Assembly: GCA_014218235.1 (NCBI GenBank) | Contig: CM024763.1 | Coordinates: 86,166,244 to 86,230,243 of the forward strand | DNA length: 64,000 bases | DNA from: Colocasia esculenta | Lineage: Eukaryota; Streptophyta; Magnoliopsida; Alismatales; Araceae | Direction of reading: 5' to 3' | Shown here: positions 34,243-47,188 of the stretch, one piece after another | How the letters are laid out: each line of letters begins with the position of its first letter | Position numbering within the stretch: position 1 is the stretch's first letter | Translations under genes and position numbers: made by a program | Notes under the pieces: generated by a model | What the model saw: the letters and a program-made list of their open reading frames with translations, nothing else | Told to the model about the DNA's origin: nothing | Databases searched by the model: none

Positions 34243-37200
34243 TGTGACGGCCCTCATTATACCGGTACGGTTATACCAACCCACGTCGGTATAACAAGTG
34301 CTGCCACAGTGGGACATTTATCCAAACGATACATACAGCTGAGATACACGTGAATATACAACAGAATAGCAGAAGTAAAAGAGAACTATCTCCATTCATT
34401 CATCATCCACATTAACCATACATGAATTTTCGCAATTAACAATGAGGAACTAAGAGCTCACATAATTTAAATTGCTGAAATAGAATTACAAAATGTCCAC
34501 ATAATACATTCCTTTCATGATAATTCTAATACAATGTTCCAAATACATACTATGAAGTACACAAATCACAAAGAAGCTCCAACAACTAGCTAGTCTCCGC
34601 GCTCGGAGTCCGTCTCCACCGTCTCCTCAAGCGGTGTCGTGTCACCAACTATACCTGTACGCCGAAGCAAGGAGTGAGTCCAAGGACTCAACAAGCAACA
34701 CTACTCATGATGTACACTTAGAAGTCCTAGTGGTTTCTACATGCACATTACAATTAGCAACACATAGCATGCTAGTCATTTCAAGTTTTCAACCTATCAT
34801 GAACATTCTACAATTTTATACATAACTCATGCTTTCAGATTTCTAAAATAAACTTCACCTATCATATGGTCTCTATTCAATTTACTCATGAAACTTTAAT
34901 CTTTAAAGAATCAAACATGAGAGCTATCAACATGAACAATTTACATGCATGAAAGGTAACGCAACTAGCATGGGTCTTACATATTTTTAAACACATACAT
35001 GAACCTTTTTACATGCTTTAGGTTGCTGATTTCACATGATTCAATGGCTATAAATCTACACATGAGAGCTACAACGTTGCTTAAAACATATCACATGAAC
35101 AATCTATCATGCTATTTGCACACATATTCATTAGTTGTCCCTAACATGGACTCTAAACATTTTTGCACACATAAACATAAGAATAATAACAAGCATTTTC
35201 TGAATTCACATGGTTTCAGATTTAGTCTCACATGGGTTTCAATAACACATTTACACATCTAGAATTTCACATTTTTCTTTACACTAGTTTCCTCTTTTCA
35301 CATGGTTACACTTTACACATACACATTCACATGTCACTTACACATTTACACATGGTCACATACACATTTCACATTACACTTTACACACATTTTTAGGTGC
35401 CGTGACACATAGTCCAAACCACCAAAGAAGGACATATACACATCACATTACACATAGACGCCATCTAGGCATTCCAATGGCGACTCTTGGACTGCGCAGA
35501 CCGGGAGAACAAGTCTCCACCCTAACCAGTGGTACTTGTCCACCTCCAGGATTTCCCCCTAATGCCCTTAGGGTCACTTAACACAATGAACTTTCTCAGG
35601 GGGACTTTTCCCTGATACAGCTCCACTGCCCTCTACGGAAGCAGTGTCACATTGGCACAGTTACACATTTACACAATTACCGTTTTACACATGGCTTTAC
35701 ACTTTACACTTTCATCACATTCGCTTTCTCACTCACATGAATACCTCTGTTTTTCCTAACATGGTACTACCAAAATTTCAAGGTTTAACACACAGTAAAC
35801 ACACTAATCATGCTGGGTTTAAACAAAATCTAATCACATTAAGATCATATGCACGAATTATCACATTTCACATGAAAAACACATAACTTTTTATTTACTG
35901 ATCCAAAAGACCTGAAATTTTAACCACATGCTGTTTTCGGGTTCAAGGTCATACCCTCAATTTTTTAGATTTTTATGAGCTAAATAGGATTTACAGAAAA
36001 TAAAACGCCTAATTAGCATGCTATTAACAACTTAAGTTAACATGGGTCTAACACATTTTGCAAATTAGCCACTTGCTGTTTAAACATAAGCTATTCACAT
36101 ATGCATGAACTGAGAACACAAAATTTCCCTAATTCATACATCTATGGATTGAATACTACAAATCATTCTTGCATGCTTTCATTTTATTCTACCGAACTTA
36201 TTAGCAATTTCGCAAGCATGCATGAATTACCAAAATTTCAAAACATACATACATGCCCCACAATTCTTCATGAATAGACTGCAACCAAGACATTCAACTA
36301 ATCCAAATCATGGAACATGGATTTGCAAAATTATCTACAAGTCATGCTCACAAATTTAAAAGATACTATTAACCCACATTCACCATCACACAACATTCAT
36401 TCACACACCACAATGCACAATATACATAGGGTATAAGATTTACCATATATCCTCATCACGTAAAACATACCGAAATTAATGTATAAGAGGGACAGAACAG
36501 CTCACTGTTCTGTCCAGAAGAACTCGACGGCGGTCTCTGGCCGCTGACTCAGGGTCAGCGGCATGGTCGATGGACGCCAAGGATGATCTGGACGTCCAGG
36601 GACCTTGCCGTCTAACCAGGTCTGTGCAGAAACACAGACCCGAGCTTTGAATCTTGGGTGAATTGGAGGGTCTAGGACTCGAGGAAAATTCCATAAAATT
36701 CACAAAACCAACCTAGACTCATAAGGGGACATCAAGGATAGGTCACTTGCCTTTCTAAAATTCCTCCAAGGGATTTATGGCTTGGTGAAGACCTCCTTGG
36801 GCAGTCCCAAGAAGTTGCAGAAACGCCTTCTAGATCGCCTTCCTCCGGGTTCCTGGGTGATCTCCACGCCGAGGGGATGTCGGGGAAGCCTTCCTCGTTG
36901 GTCCAGCAACCTCCTTGCAGCAGGGGGACGCCGGATCCAGGTCCAAGGGGTCGGATTTGAGGGTGCTAAAGTGGGTTTTTCTCACAGGCTTCTCTAGGGT
37001 TTTTCTTTCTCACTTCTCTCCTCTTGCAAGGGTGAAGGGCAGAGTGGGAGAGGCCACTTCGGGTTCAGGATTTAGGGGAGTCTCTCTCCCACTCACTAGG
37101 GTGATAGGACACCCTCAGAGCCGTTGGGGGACATCCCCCCAATGGTGGCCATGCCTTGTTTCAGAAGCTTGCAGCTCTGCTGCGCATGCAGGCCAGAGAA

Positions 37201-37536
37201 GTTGGCGTCCATATCGCTGGACGCCGGAGTTAGTGTTGGCGTCCATGTCTGGACGCTGACACCAGCTCAACGGCCTGGGCTTGACGCCAAGGTGGCCTTC
37301 GGCCAGAACCCTAATTATGCAGAAAACCATGCATACCAAGCATATATACATGCAATATGTATATGGTATTGTATCCATACTATCATCATGCAATACATAC
37401 ATTATTTATGTTTAATATAAACACATGTACACGTAATTATACTAATTAATACGTACGTAATTATGTACATACACACACAAGCACAATATACACACATAAA
37501 TACAAATAATACGACGGAAAATTAGAGGGCCTTACA
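34243..37536 (-). repeat. Solo chromovirus LTR (A family) inside element S
   Basis: It starts TGTGACGGCCCTC and ends GAGGGCCTTACA on the plus strand, 3294 bp, flanked by AGGAA on both sides (34238-34242 and 37537-37541). No internal region is present, so it arose by LTR-LTR recombination. It shares blocks with the LTRs of A and with 4431-8202. Dyads GGCGTCC, 8 nt, GGACGCC occur at 37201-37228, with a similar 6-nt-spaced one at 37235-37260. Confidence 0.92.
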
Positions 37537-39176
37537 AGGAATGAAGGGAAGAAGGACAAAGATGGGTTGGAGGAGGGAAGAAGGTGGAGTGGCTGCCGTT
37601 TTCAAAGGTGGAAGGCGGCCATGGGGTCGACCTTGCATATAAAAGGGGTTTTGGAGGTGCAATGCCCCGCAGGAACAAGAAGACCCTAACCGGCGCCCAA
37701 GACCTGAATCGCCCAGACAGGGGTATGTGTTGACACTAGAAGAAGTTAGTGTCGACCTGGGCTGGACTGTGTCGACACTAGATGGAGGTAGTGTCGACCT
37801 GGCCTGAAGAAACTTTGAGTATTTGAGCATGGAAAAAATTTGTGAGATTTGAGATATCTTTAATATGATTAAAGATGGATGGAATTAGCTTTTCAAAGAT
37901 TTTTAAGAGGCCAAAGAATTCAGTTGTCATAATTCTTGCAAAAATGCAACAAACTTCAAGATTTACTCAACAACAAGCAGGATATATTCATTAAATGACT
38001 TGAACCAGTAAAATGATAGTTTGAGGGATATAGGACATCCAACAATCAATACAAACTACCATAATCTCCAAATCCAAAGAAATGAAAATATCTTTTTAGA
38101 TTGAAATCAAGTGTGATGAAGATAAACACCTTTAAAACAAACTGATGATAGACAAAGATGGTTATTTTAAGCAATTCTCCTTGGACATTTTTTTTTAATC
38201 AAACTATCAAATGTAGTAAATCTTGTTCACTCAAGAACTAATGCTTTTCACACACCATAGTTCCTGGATACTAGAGATTTACTCATTATCTAGTTTCAAG
38301 GGGCAAATGACAACCTTTTACATGGAAATATACGTTTATCAGACGCCAATATTTCCAGTTACTCAGTCACCATAAAAAAATATAGAGCATTTTTTTTTTT
38401 AATTTTGAACCCCTTTGAACAGAGATAGCAATAATACCTCATGACATACATGGCACTTCATTCATTGTGAAGGTTTGTAGTTTCTCAGTATTTGTGCCAT
38501 TGCTCTGTTGAATATTAAGTGTAAGGAAAATTTTATAACTTGAAACCATTTATCTCACATCAGTTACAAAAAAAAATGTTTAAATTCAATGCACACATTA
38601 TCCTTCAGTCTGTGAAAGAGATTTGAATTTCTGTAGTCTTGAAGAGTATAGTTGAGAGTTGATTGTGAAAAAATGTAGTAGATCACTTAAAGGATCATTT
38701 TGAGGTTCTAGACAACGCAATGAGGACATCATGCAAGGAAGTTGATGTAATTCAAGAAGAGTTTTGAATTTTGCAAAAGAAATGAGTTATGAATTCTCTA
38801 GCTCCCCCTGAGATGATGATTCCAACCACTTTTCATCAAAATAAAGATATGCAAGAATTTTGAAACCAGAAATGATTCTCTTTGAACAACAAAAGCTCCC
38901 CCTCAACAATTGTATATTCATTTCTTGGTACTTGGCGGAGACATATACTCTCGCATAGTGAAAGTGTCCAGACAAGCAGAACTTGTCCTTCTTCAAATCA
39001 CCATTTGATATACCAAGAAGTTCAACACAATGTGAGTTGAAGAATTTATTGTCAAAAAGAAATAGGAGTTGAATTGAGAGAGATGTGAACAATATGAATC
39101 AAGGAAGCAAAGAAGAATGATGAAACAATGACTCCCCCTCAGAATATGCCTAAACACTCAACCCAAATGAGAGAGA
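37537..39176 (-). other. Element S post-pol region with repeated purine tracts
   Basis: No ORF of note. On the minus strand, AGGGGGAG-type tracts lie at 38801-38810, 38895-38904 and 39131-39140, and another at 32207-32220, besides the final one at 31769. Repeated tracts of this kind after pol are a known Sirevirus trait. Four TCGA-type motifs at 37727, 37749, 37769 and 37791 (spacing 22, 20, 22) resemble the LTR array. The rest is A/T-rich and unassigned. Confidence 0.65.
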
Positions 39177-40666
39177 TCAAGAAGATGGACATTTGCAAAG
39201 ACCAAGCTCTCTCCTCAAAGATGAACATCTACTATCAGAAAGAGGTTTGGTAAAGATGTCGGCAATTTGTTTTTCAGTTTCAATGAAGTGGAGTTCAAAG
39301 GATTTCTTTGCTACCTCATCCCTCAAGAAATGATGCCTAATTTCAATATGTTTTGTTCTGGAATGCTGAATTGGGTTTTTGGACAGATTTATGGCACTTG
39401 TGTTATCACAAAGAATGGGAACACAACCTAACTCTTGGTTATAATCGAGAAGTTGATGTTTCACCCAAAGAATTTGAGTGCCACATCTACCAGCTGCAAC
39501 ATACTCAGCCTCTGCAGTTGACAGAGCAACTGAATGTTGCTTTTTAGAAGCCCAAGAGATTAGGCACCCACCTAAGTACAAACACAGACCACTTGTGCTT
39601 TTTCTATCTAATTTACACCCAGCATAATCAGCATCACAATAGGCAATCAAGTCTAACTTGCAACCATCAGGATATCAAATTCCAAGATCACATGTTCCAA
39701 CAAGATATTTGAAAATTCTTTTAACAGCTAACATGTGACTTTCTTTAGGATTAGATTGAAATCTAGCACATAAACACACACTGAACTGAATATCAGGTCT
39801 AGAAGTGGTTAGGTAGAGTAGAGAACCAATCATACCTCTGTATGTCTTTGGGTCTACTGACTTACCAAGTGAGTCTTCTTCTAGTTTAGCATTAATTGCA
39901 ATGGGTGTGCTTGAATGCTTGAGGTTCTGGAAGTCAAACCTTTTCAGAAGTTCCTTGACATATTTGGTTTGACTTATGAAGATCCCCTCGCTTGTTTGGT
40001 TAACCTGCAATCCCAAGAAAAAATGTAAATCTCCCATCAAGCTCATTTCAAATTCATTTTTCATTTGATTTGCAAATTCATTGCACAGGCTCTTATTGGT
40101 TGATCCAAATATTATGTCATCAACATAAATTTGGACTGCAATTATTTGATTTTTGACAGTTTTTGTGAACATGGTTTGATCAACATTACCTCTAGAGTAT
40201 CCTTTCTCAAGCAAAAAAGAACTCGAACGGTCATACCAAGCTCTTGGAGCTTGTTTGAGACCATAGAGAGCCTTATGAAGCTTAAAGACATGATTATGAT
40301 GTTTTTCATTTTCAAAGCCCGAAGGTTGTTCAACAAAAATATTTTCTTTTATATAACCATTCAAAAAAGCACTTTTGACATCCATTTGATAAACTTTAAA
40401 TTTCATGGAAGATGCAAAAGCAAGGAAAATTCTTACAGCTTCTAGTCTAGCTACAGGGGCATATGATTCTTCAAAATCAATTTCAAATTCTTGATTGTAC
40501 CCCTTGGCAACTACCCTAGCTTTATTTCTAATGACTTGACCATTTTCATTCAATTTATTTCTGAATACCCATCTAGTGCCAATGACTGTTTGGTCACTAG
40601 GTCTAGGTACTAATTCCCATACTTGATTTCTTTCAATTGATGAAGTTCATCATGTATTGCATTGAT
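39177..40666 (-). pseudogene. Element S reverse transcriptase and RNase H
   Basis: RT motifs in order are RNKARVVAKGYNQ, YAPVARLEA, QMDVKSAFLNG, ALYGLKQAPRAWY and the catalytic VYVDDIIFGS. RNase H follows (YCDADYAGCKLDRKSTSG, the LSTAEAEYVA region, ADIFTKPL). A TGA at 39675-39677 separates them in frame where this family usually has Trp, and a frameshift lies between 40554 and 40667. The product would copy element RNA in cytoplasmic particles. Confidence 0.92.
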
Positions 40667-41833
40667 CTAATCAGAACTCAATAAAGCTTCATCAATTGAC
40701 TTTGGTTCAACTTGGGAAATTAGAGCTAGTGGGTCTTCATCAATAACATTCAGGAATGATGATCTAGTCCTTACTCTATCATGCACATTGCCAACAACAT
40801 TTTCTAATGGGTGATCTCTCAAAAATCTATGTTCAGAAATTACCTGTTGAGCTGCACTTAAGTCTGGAACAACATTACCTGATCCACTTGGAGTAGGTGA
40901 ATGGATGTTCAAGTTCTCATCAATGTCTTCATGTTCTTCAACAGTTGGTGAAGAATCTACAATGAAATCATCCTCTTCATTGTCTTGACTGTCCCTGCAA
41001 GATTTAGAACCATGAGTTGAAAAGGAATTTTCATCAAAAATAACATGTGGAGACTCTTCAACAGTTTTGTTTTTGAGAGAATAAACTCTAAAAGCTCTTG
41101 ACACTTCAGAATAGCCAAGAAAGATGGCTTCCTGACTTTTAGCATCAAACTTGTCAAGATTTTCTTTATTGTTGTTATGAACAAAGCATTTACACCCAAA
41201 GACTTTGAAATAAGACACTGTTGGTTTTTTGTTTTTCAATAATTCATAGGGGGGTTTTCTAATTTTTGGTCTAATCAATGCTCTATTAAGAATGTGATTT
41301 GCTGTGTTTACAGCTTCAGCCCAGAAGGATTTGGGCAAATTGCTTTCTAAGAGCATGGATCTAGCCATTTCCACAAGAGTTCTATTCTTTCTTTCTACAA
41401 CTCCATTTTGTTCTGGAGTTCTTGGTGAAGAAAACTTGTGAAATATGTGGAATTCAGCACATAAATCAGAAAATAACTTGTTTTCAAACTCACCCCCATG
41501 ATCAGTCAAAATGTTTTTGATTTTATATGGAAAACTTGTTAAGGTAGTGGTACAGAAATTCCTGAACTCAAGGCAAGCATCACTTTTGTGGGACAGAAAA
41601 ATAACCCATGTAAATCTAGTAAAACCATCAATAATGACAAACCCATATCTTTTGCCACTAAGACTTAGAATTCCTTTTGGGCCAAAGAGGTCCATGTGAA
41701 GTAATTCTAGTGGCTTAGATGTAAGTACCTCATTGAAGGTTTTAAAAGATTTTCTGGTTTGTTTTCCTTGGGCACAAATCCCACAAACTTGATTTTCTAC
41801 ATTAGAAAAGGATTCATGAAGACCTTTAACCAA
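40667..41833 (-). pseudogene. Element S integrase
   Basis: The ORF begins within the integrase zinc region (CGICAQGK), then LELLHMDLFGP (first D), NILTDHGGEFEN (second D) and EQNGVVERKNRT (E) form the DDE site. The usual C-terminal GYSEVSRAFRVY follows. The upstream part of the zinc region reads in another frame because of a shift near 41965. Confidence 0.9.
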
Positions 41834-41856
41834 ATTCAGCCTTAACAGTTTATTTA

Positions 41857-42318
41857 TTATTCTGAAACTTGCATGGCCATGCCTTTTGTGCCAAGTCCAT
41901 GCAATTTCATGTTTATTGGCAACAAAGCAAATGTTTTCAGAAAAGTTTTTATTGGGTTGATCATGTAGACATTGTTTTCCCTCTTTCCAAAGAATTTTAC
42001 TTTATCAGTTGATGAGTCAATTATCTTGCAGAAATCAGATTCAAACACAACTTTGTGACCTTTGTCACATAGTTGGCTAATGCTCAGCAAATTGTAATCT
42101 AGACCATCAACTAACAAAACATTATCAACAGAGTTTGAGGAAGATTGACCAACCTTTCCAGATCCAATGATCTTTCCTTTATTTTTACCTCCAAAAGTGA
42201 CAGAACCTCCCTCCTTCTCAATCAGGAATGAAAATTTAGCTTTGTCTCCAGTCATGTGTCGTGAACACCCACTGTCAAGGAACCACACATTTGAGTTGGG
42301 TGCACGACCTTCCTGCAA
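41857..42318 (-). pseudogene. Element S protease
   Basis: The active site is WFLDSGCSRHMTG, the DSG signature of copia aspartic proteases, followed by YNLLSISQLCDKG. The frame shifts near 41965. Upstream, a single in-frame TAA (42325-42327) separates it from gag, in the same frame. Sirevirus-type elements such as SIRE1 are known to separate gag and pol with a stop codon, so this may be original and not decay. Confidence 0.85.
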
Positions 42319-42324
42319 AAAAAA

Positions 42325-43590
42325 TTAGTGGAGAGAAGATTTTGGTACCCAAACATTGTTGGGACCATCAGAATGTTTGAACATTGATATCAAATCTTTC
42401 CTAATCCAGATCTGACTTGGTTTTTGCTTCTGTTTGATTTCAGTGGTGTTTTCTGCCTTTTTCAGTTTGTCCTTTCTTTTTGGAATCAAGACACCAATGA
42501 TCTTTTTCTTATTAAGAAGGGGGTTTTGCATTTGGACATGAGTGTTCAATTGTGGAGGTCCAAACCAAGGATTTTGATGGTACACTGAAAAATTTGGATG
42601 GAAGAATTGAGGATGGTACCAAAAAGGATTGAGATACCATTGGTTCCAAGAATTAGTCCAATCAGCTTGATGTGCTGTTTTGGAAGTCCAAGGTTTCTCA
42701 TGAATTGCTTCTTTTAAGTTTTTCTTATTTTTTAGATTTTTATCTGAATTTTTGGTTGATTGATTTGTGGTTTTTGAGGTTGAGCAGGTCGACCTATCCT
42801 TAACTGGTGTCGACACAGCAGTCACAGATTCCACCTTTTTGTGGACTTGTGTCGACCTGTTAGATGATTGTGTCGACCTGGTTGGTTTCTCTTTGTTATG
42901 TGTTTTTGAAATTTCTACTGTGTTGCTTCACACTTGCTTATTTTTTGTGTTTTCAAGACTAGAACCTTTGACAAAATTGATCAAGGGTGCTTTTTCTCTT
43001 ATTTCAGCAGATTTGTCTTTCTTGGGTTTTTGTTTTTTGAATCCTAGTCCATGTGAAATTGATTTCATTCTAGCTCCCAGCAAGGCCTCCAAATTGTCTT
43101 TACCTTTTGTGAAGGTTTCAATGACTTCATCCTTTTCTTTTAGCTGGTTTTCTAAGGTTTTGATTTCATCAACCTTTTGTTGTTTTTCTTTGTTTTCCAT
43201 TTCCAGCTTTTCAGACAATTCTTTAAATTCATGGGTGGCCTTTTGGGGTGCAAGCTTAAGCTCATCAATTGTGTTCAGGAGATTTTCCTTTTCTTCATTG
43301 AGTTCGGCTATTTCATTTTCCAGTTCACAAGTTCTTTTATTGATGGATTGGTTATGCAAAATGTTTTCAATTTTATTTTTGAGATGCTTGTTTTCTTTCC
43401 TTATTTCAGAGTAGTTTTCAACAAGCTCAGCATAGGCATCTTGCCAATCATCAATTGAATAGTCTTCGAAAGAAGTACTTACCTTTCCATCTGAGCTATT
43501 TGCCATGAAGCAAATTTCCTCACTTTCAGAGCTTGAGGATTTTTCTTCTTCCTTCTCACTTGAGTCTTCATCAGACCAAGTGGCTACCAT
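42325..43590 (-). pseudogene. Element S gag C-terminal extension with coiled coil
   Basis: The frame carries an acidic Ser/Glu stretch (SSEKEEEKSSSSESEE), a long Glu/Lys/Leu coiled coil (about 43100-43450) and an Asn/Trp/Pro-rich tail ending in NNVWVPKSS. A long gag of this type is a Sirevirus trait. A TGA at 42928-42930 breaks it. Two TCGA-motif pairs 21 bp apart (42786/42807 and 42849/42870) lie in the coding sequence, giving repeated Arg-Ser-Thr residues. Confidence 0.8.
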
Positions 43591-44609
43591 GGCCTTTGCT
43601 TCTTGAACTTGTGAATCTTCTTGTATTTCTCCTTCTTGTTCTCAGGACATTCTCCCTTCATATGTCCTGGCTTGTTGCACCTGTAACAAATGACAGTTTC
43701 ATCAGATTTCTGATTCCTATTAGAATTGGCATTCGAAAAGGAAGTGTTTCTTTTTCCTGATAGGAATTTCTTTTTCCCAGAGAGTTTTCCTTTCCTGTAT
43801 TTTAAGAATTTTCTGAATTGCCTGGTCATGAGGGCAATCTCATCCTCATTGGACTCAGACTCATCAGAACTTATTTTCTCCTGATTCTTGTCTTTGTTAC
43901 TTGAAGAGGCCTTTAGTGCTACTGGCTTGGTTTTAATTATGTGTTCTTCATTTCTTTTTAGATTGATTTCATAAGTCATTAAGGATCCTATCAATTCATC
44001 CAAAGAGATTTTGGACAAATCTTTAGAGTCTTCAATGACTGTGGCCTTAGTGTGCCAAATTGAAGAGAGAGAGCGCAAAATTTTCCTTACCAAGTCAGCA
44101 TCTGTATAATCCTTACCTAAGGCCTTCAGTCCATTCACAATGATCATAAACCTGGTAAACATTTCAGAAATTGTCTCATCAGATTTCATCATAAACAATT
44201 CATACTCAGAGACAAGAATGTTAGCTTTGGTTTCTTTCACTTGGGATGTTCCCTCATAAAGTAGCTCAAGTTTGTCCCACATCTCCTTGGCAGATTTGCA
44301 CATAGAGATTCTTGAGTACTCCTTAGGGTGGACTGCACACTGGATCATATTCATGGCACTATAATTCAAGGTAGCCCTTCTAATCTGTTCCCTAGTCCAG
44401 GTTTCTTCCTCTCCCTGGTTCTCATAGGGACCTACCTCAACTACTTTCCAGATTTCATAGTTTTGAGCTCTAAGGAAGACTTGCATTCTATTCTTCCAAT
44501 AGGAGTAGTCAGTCCCATTGAAGAAAGGTGGCCTATTAATGGAATGACCCTCAGCTATGAACCCTCTGGAATCCATTGAATCAAATAGATGGTGCAATGA
44601 AGGAAACAC
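43584..44609 (-). pseudogene. Element S gag, N-terminal part with zinc knuckle
   Basis: The 341-codon ORF starts MFPSLHHLFDSMDSRG; the second Met fits the common copia start better. It contains PPFFNGTDYSYWKNRM, the UBN2/gag region (EMWDKLELLYEGTSQVKETK, the MFTRFMIIVNGL region) and the knuckle CYRCNKPGHMKGEC. A one-base shift near 43595 moves the frame to the C-terminal extension. It would assemble the particle. Confidence 0.88.
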
Positions 44610-44682
44610 TTAGCACGCAAGCAAGCAAGCAAAACACACAGAACAAGTAGAAAGCACTCAGATCAGATCAGATATAAACCCT

Positions 44683-44693
44683 CTCTGATACCA
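44683..44693 (-). promoter_or_regulatory. Primer binding site, tRNA-Met (element S)
   Basis: CTCTGATACCA on the plus strand is TGGTATCAGAG on the minus strand, two bases from the 5' LTR. It is the usual copia primer position. Confidence 0.9.
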
Positions 44694-44695
44694 AT

Positions 44696-46356
44696 TGTAG
44701 GATTGAAAAAGGGATGGACAAGATCTAGAAGGGGGGGTTGAATAGATCTAGGCCAACTATTGCGGAAGCTTAGCCAATTTAAAAACAATGCTTAGAATCA
44801 GAGGCAATTTGAAAGAGCAATTTAGATCTGATGAGTGATTGTGTGAATTAGATGATTGAAGTGTGGAATCAAGTTGATTAAAGGTGAATTCGAAAAACCC
44901 TATGCATACATCTAGCACAATGTGAATTTAAGTCACACACAAACCACTGCACAGAGATTTTTTAGGTGGTTCGGAAATCACACCATGTGATTCCTACATC
45001 CACCCCTCACATTGTGAGGATCCACTAAACAACCTGGGTACACCACACACTAGAGCCTGACAACTCTAAACACTGAGTTCTACAACTCACACAACCTTTA
45101 GAGCAAGACTACTCTAGAACCTGAGCAAGACTACTCAACCAACAACTGAGTGCAACGACTCAAACACTGAGTACAACGACTCAACCACTGAGCACACAGG
45201 CTCACAAACAACTTTCTAGAACAAAAACCCAAGATCCAGATCCTCTAGCAATGATCTGGTCTATCAAGAGTTCATTCAAGAGACTGGTGCAACAACTTAT
45301 GTACAATCTCAGAATGACTCAGAAGACACAAGGGAATTGAGGAATATTCTGAAAGATCCTTGTTCTTCAAGTATACTCCCTTGTAGATGCCGAATTGTGA
45401 AGAGGCTTGATTCCCTGAAGTCCCTGGCCGATGCTCTGCACTTTGTGCTTTAGGATCTTCCTCGAAATCTTCACAATTGTCTACTTCTACTTGATCTGCA
45501 CCCTTGGAAGTTGATCATACTGCTTCATCTTGGATCAATCTTCACTTCTTGTGCTTGGAGATGTGGGAATCGGGTTGGAGAAGCACAAGGGGAGCAAGAA
45601 CAGGGAGGAGAGCTCTCTCTGCCGCCAAAAAGATTTCTGGAAGGCTCTCTTATGGTTGGATGGCCAATTAGGAGAGTATTTATAGTCCAAAGTGTCCAAA
45701 AGTACCCTTGGGGGTCGTGGGCACATGATCCAAGGCCGATCCACCAAATCCCTAGAGTGCCACGTGTCTAGAAGAGACTTTAAGTCACAAAGTTTCCGGA
45801 GTGTGTCGACCTGCCCATGGGGTGTGTCGACACACTGTCACAGACTGGCAAAACAGCTTCTCTGGGAAGGGTCTCTAGTGTCGACACTACATCATCTAGT
45901 GTCGACACACTGTAGACAATCCTCAAAATAGGCCTTCTGGGAAAGCCCTCCAGTGTCGACACTACTGCATGTGGTGTCGACCTGCAGTATAGGCCTGTTG
46001 ACAGGGTTTTCTGGGAGCTGCCTCTAGTGTCGACCTGACTTGGTCTAGTGTCGACACTACTTCACCATTTCTACAACATTCTGCCTTTGCTTTGAAGCAT
46101 TGTGTCGACACCAGTAGGAGGTGTGTCGACACTACCTTTGCAAGAAATGTTTGTCCCTGAGAAATAAACACATAAATCATTAGTCCAATGTATTATCATG
46201 AATATAAATGATAAATGTGTTTGGAAACATGCTTTTTGAATATTGTTATTTCATGTGTGATGTATTTCACATGTTCCAATTATTGTGCATCAAAATCACA
46301 ATTTGTCATCATCAAAATATGTGGGGAAATGAATTATATTCACACTCAACCCAACA
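44696..46356 (-). repeat. 5' LTR of element S
   Basis: It is 1661 bp and co-linear with 30092-31768. It carries the TATA-like CTATAAAT at 45678-45685 and the same five GTGTCGAC pairs from 45803. A 10-bp deletion near 45650 and a shorter G run distinguish it. Confidence 0.93.
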
Positions 46357-46853
46357 AGTTTCTCTGTGGCTATAAGGTGTGGAGCATATTTTGACAATCG
46401 GGCAAATTGTGCCTCATACTCCGACACCGACATCCTGAGTTGCTTCAAACTAGCAAACTCATTTGCCTTCCTTTCCTAAACTACCTCAGAGAAGTATTGG
46501 TCATTAAATAATTCCACGAATTCTTCCCAACCAACTTGGTTTGGGTCCTCTAAGGTGGATTCCACTATTTCCCACCATGCTCGGGCATCCCGATCTAATT
46601 GAAATGTCACCAAACGAATCTTCTCCTCTTCTGTACATTTAATCACTTTGAAAATCCGCTCAATATCTTTCAACCAGTTCTCAGCTTCGTCCGAATCCAT
46701 ATTTCCTGCGAATCTCGGAGGGTCCAAACTTCGGAAATCCTTAAATAGGCTTGTTCCATTATGGCTATTGTTTTGGGCTACCGTTCTCATTACTCGGGTC
46801 AAATCATGCATCGAACTTTCCATTTTCTTCCAGTTAGCATCACTTCCGTCCAT
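46357..46853 (-). pseudogene. Element B gag, N-terminal part
   Basis: ATG at 46853 starts MDGSDANWKKMESSMHDL. Then come FKDFRSLDPPRFAGN, the WLKDIERIFKVIKCTEEEK region and RDARAWWEIV, the conserved core of chromovirus gag. A TAG at 46476-46478 breaks the frame, which then runs on to the insertion point of S and continues at 30091. No intron is seen here, unlike gag of A. Confidence 0.88.
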
Positions 46854-47188
46854 GATTAGATTGAAAGAGTATCTGAGACATCCAATAATGTATACATTAA
46901 TTCCATAATCAAACCATGCTCACATTCATCATGTACACACTTTAAATTTCACGTAACACATAATATTCCTTAAACTAGTCAAAATATTTACATTACATTA
47001 ACACTAGCACCATTGTTTCATAAACTGAAAATATTTACAACACTCCTCCTTCTAAACCAAAATATTTACATTGTTGTCAACATCGTCTAACCTCTCACTT
47101 CACATATACATGGAAGTTATATGTACAATCACCACTTAAACAAAAAGAGAGGTTTACAAAAATAAGTTGCCTCATTCCATTTCTATCT

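Larger units (their letters stand above)
30092..46356 (-). mobile_element. Sirevirus-like Ty1/copia element S
   Basis: Two LTRs (1677 and 1661 bp), TSD AGTTT (30087-30091 and 46357-46361), a tRNA-Met primer site and a purine tract define the element. Copia order is visible: gag, protease, integrase, RT, RNase H. A long gag with a coiled-coil extension, several AGGGGGAG-type tracts after pol and extra ORFs between pol and the 3' LTR match the Sirevirus lineage. LTRs differ by roughly 2-3 percent by eye. A solo LTR (34243-37536) later inserted; without it S is about 13 kb. Confidence 0.92.

Noticed and set aside
33798..34353. Plus-strand ORFs of 149 and 108 codons
   Set aside because: Antisense of the Ser/Pro-rich N-terminus of the extra ORF of S.
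42767..43458. Plus-strand ORFs of 215 and 93 codons in S
   Set aside because: Phe/Leu/Ser-rich shadows of the Glu/Lys-rich gag coiled coil on the minus strand.
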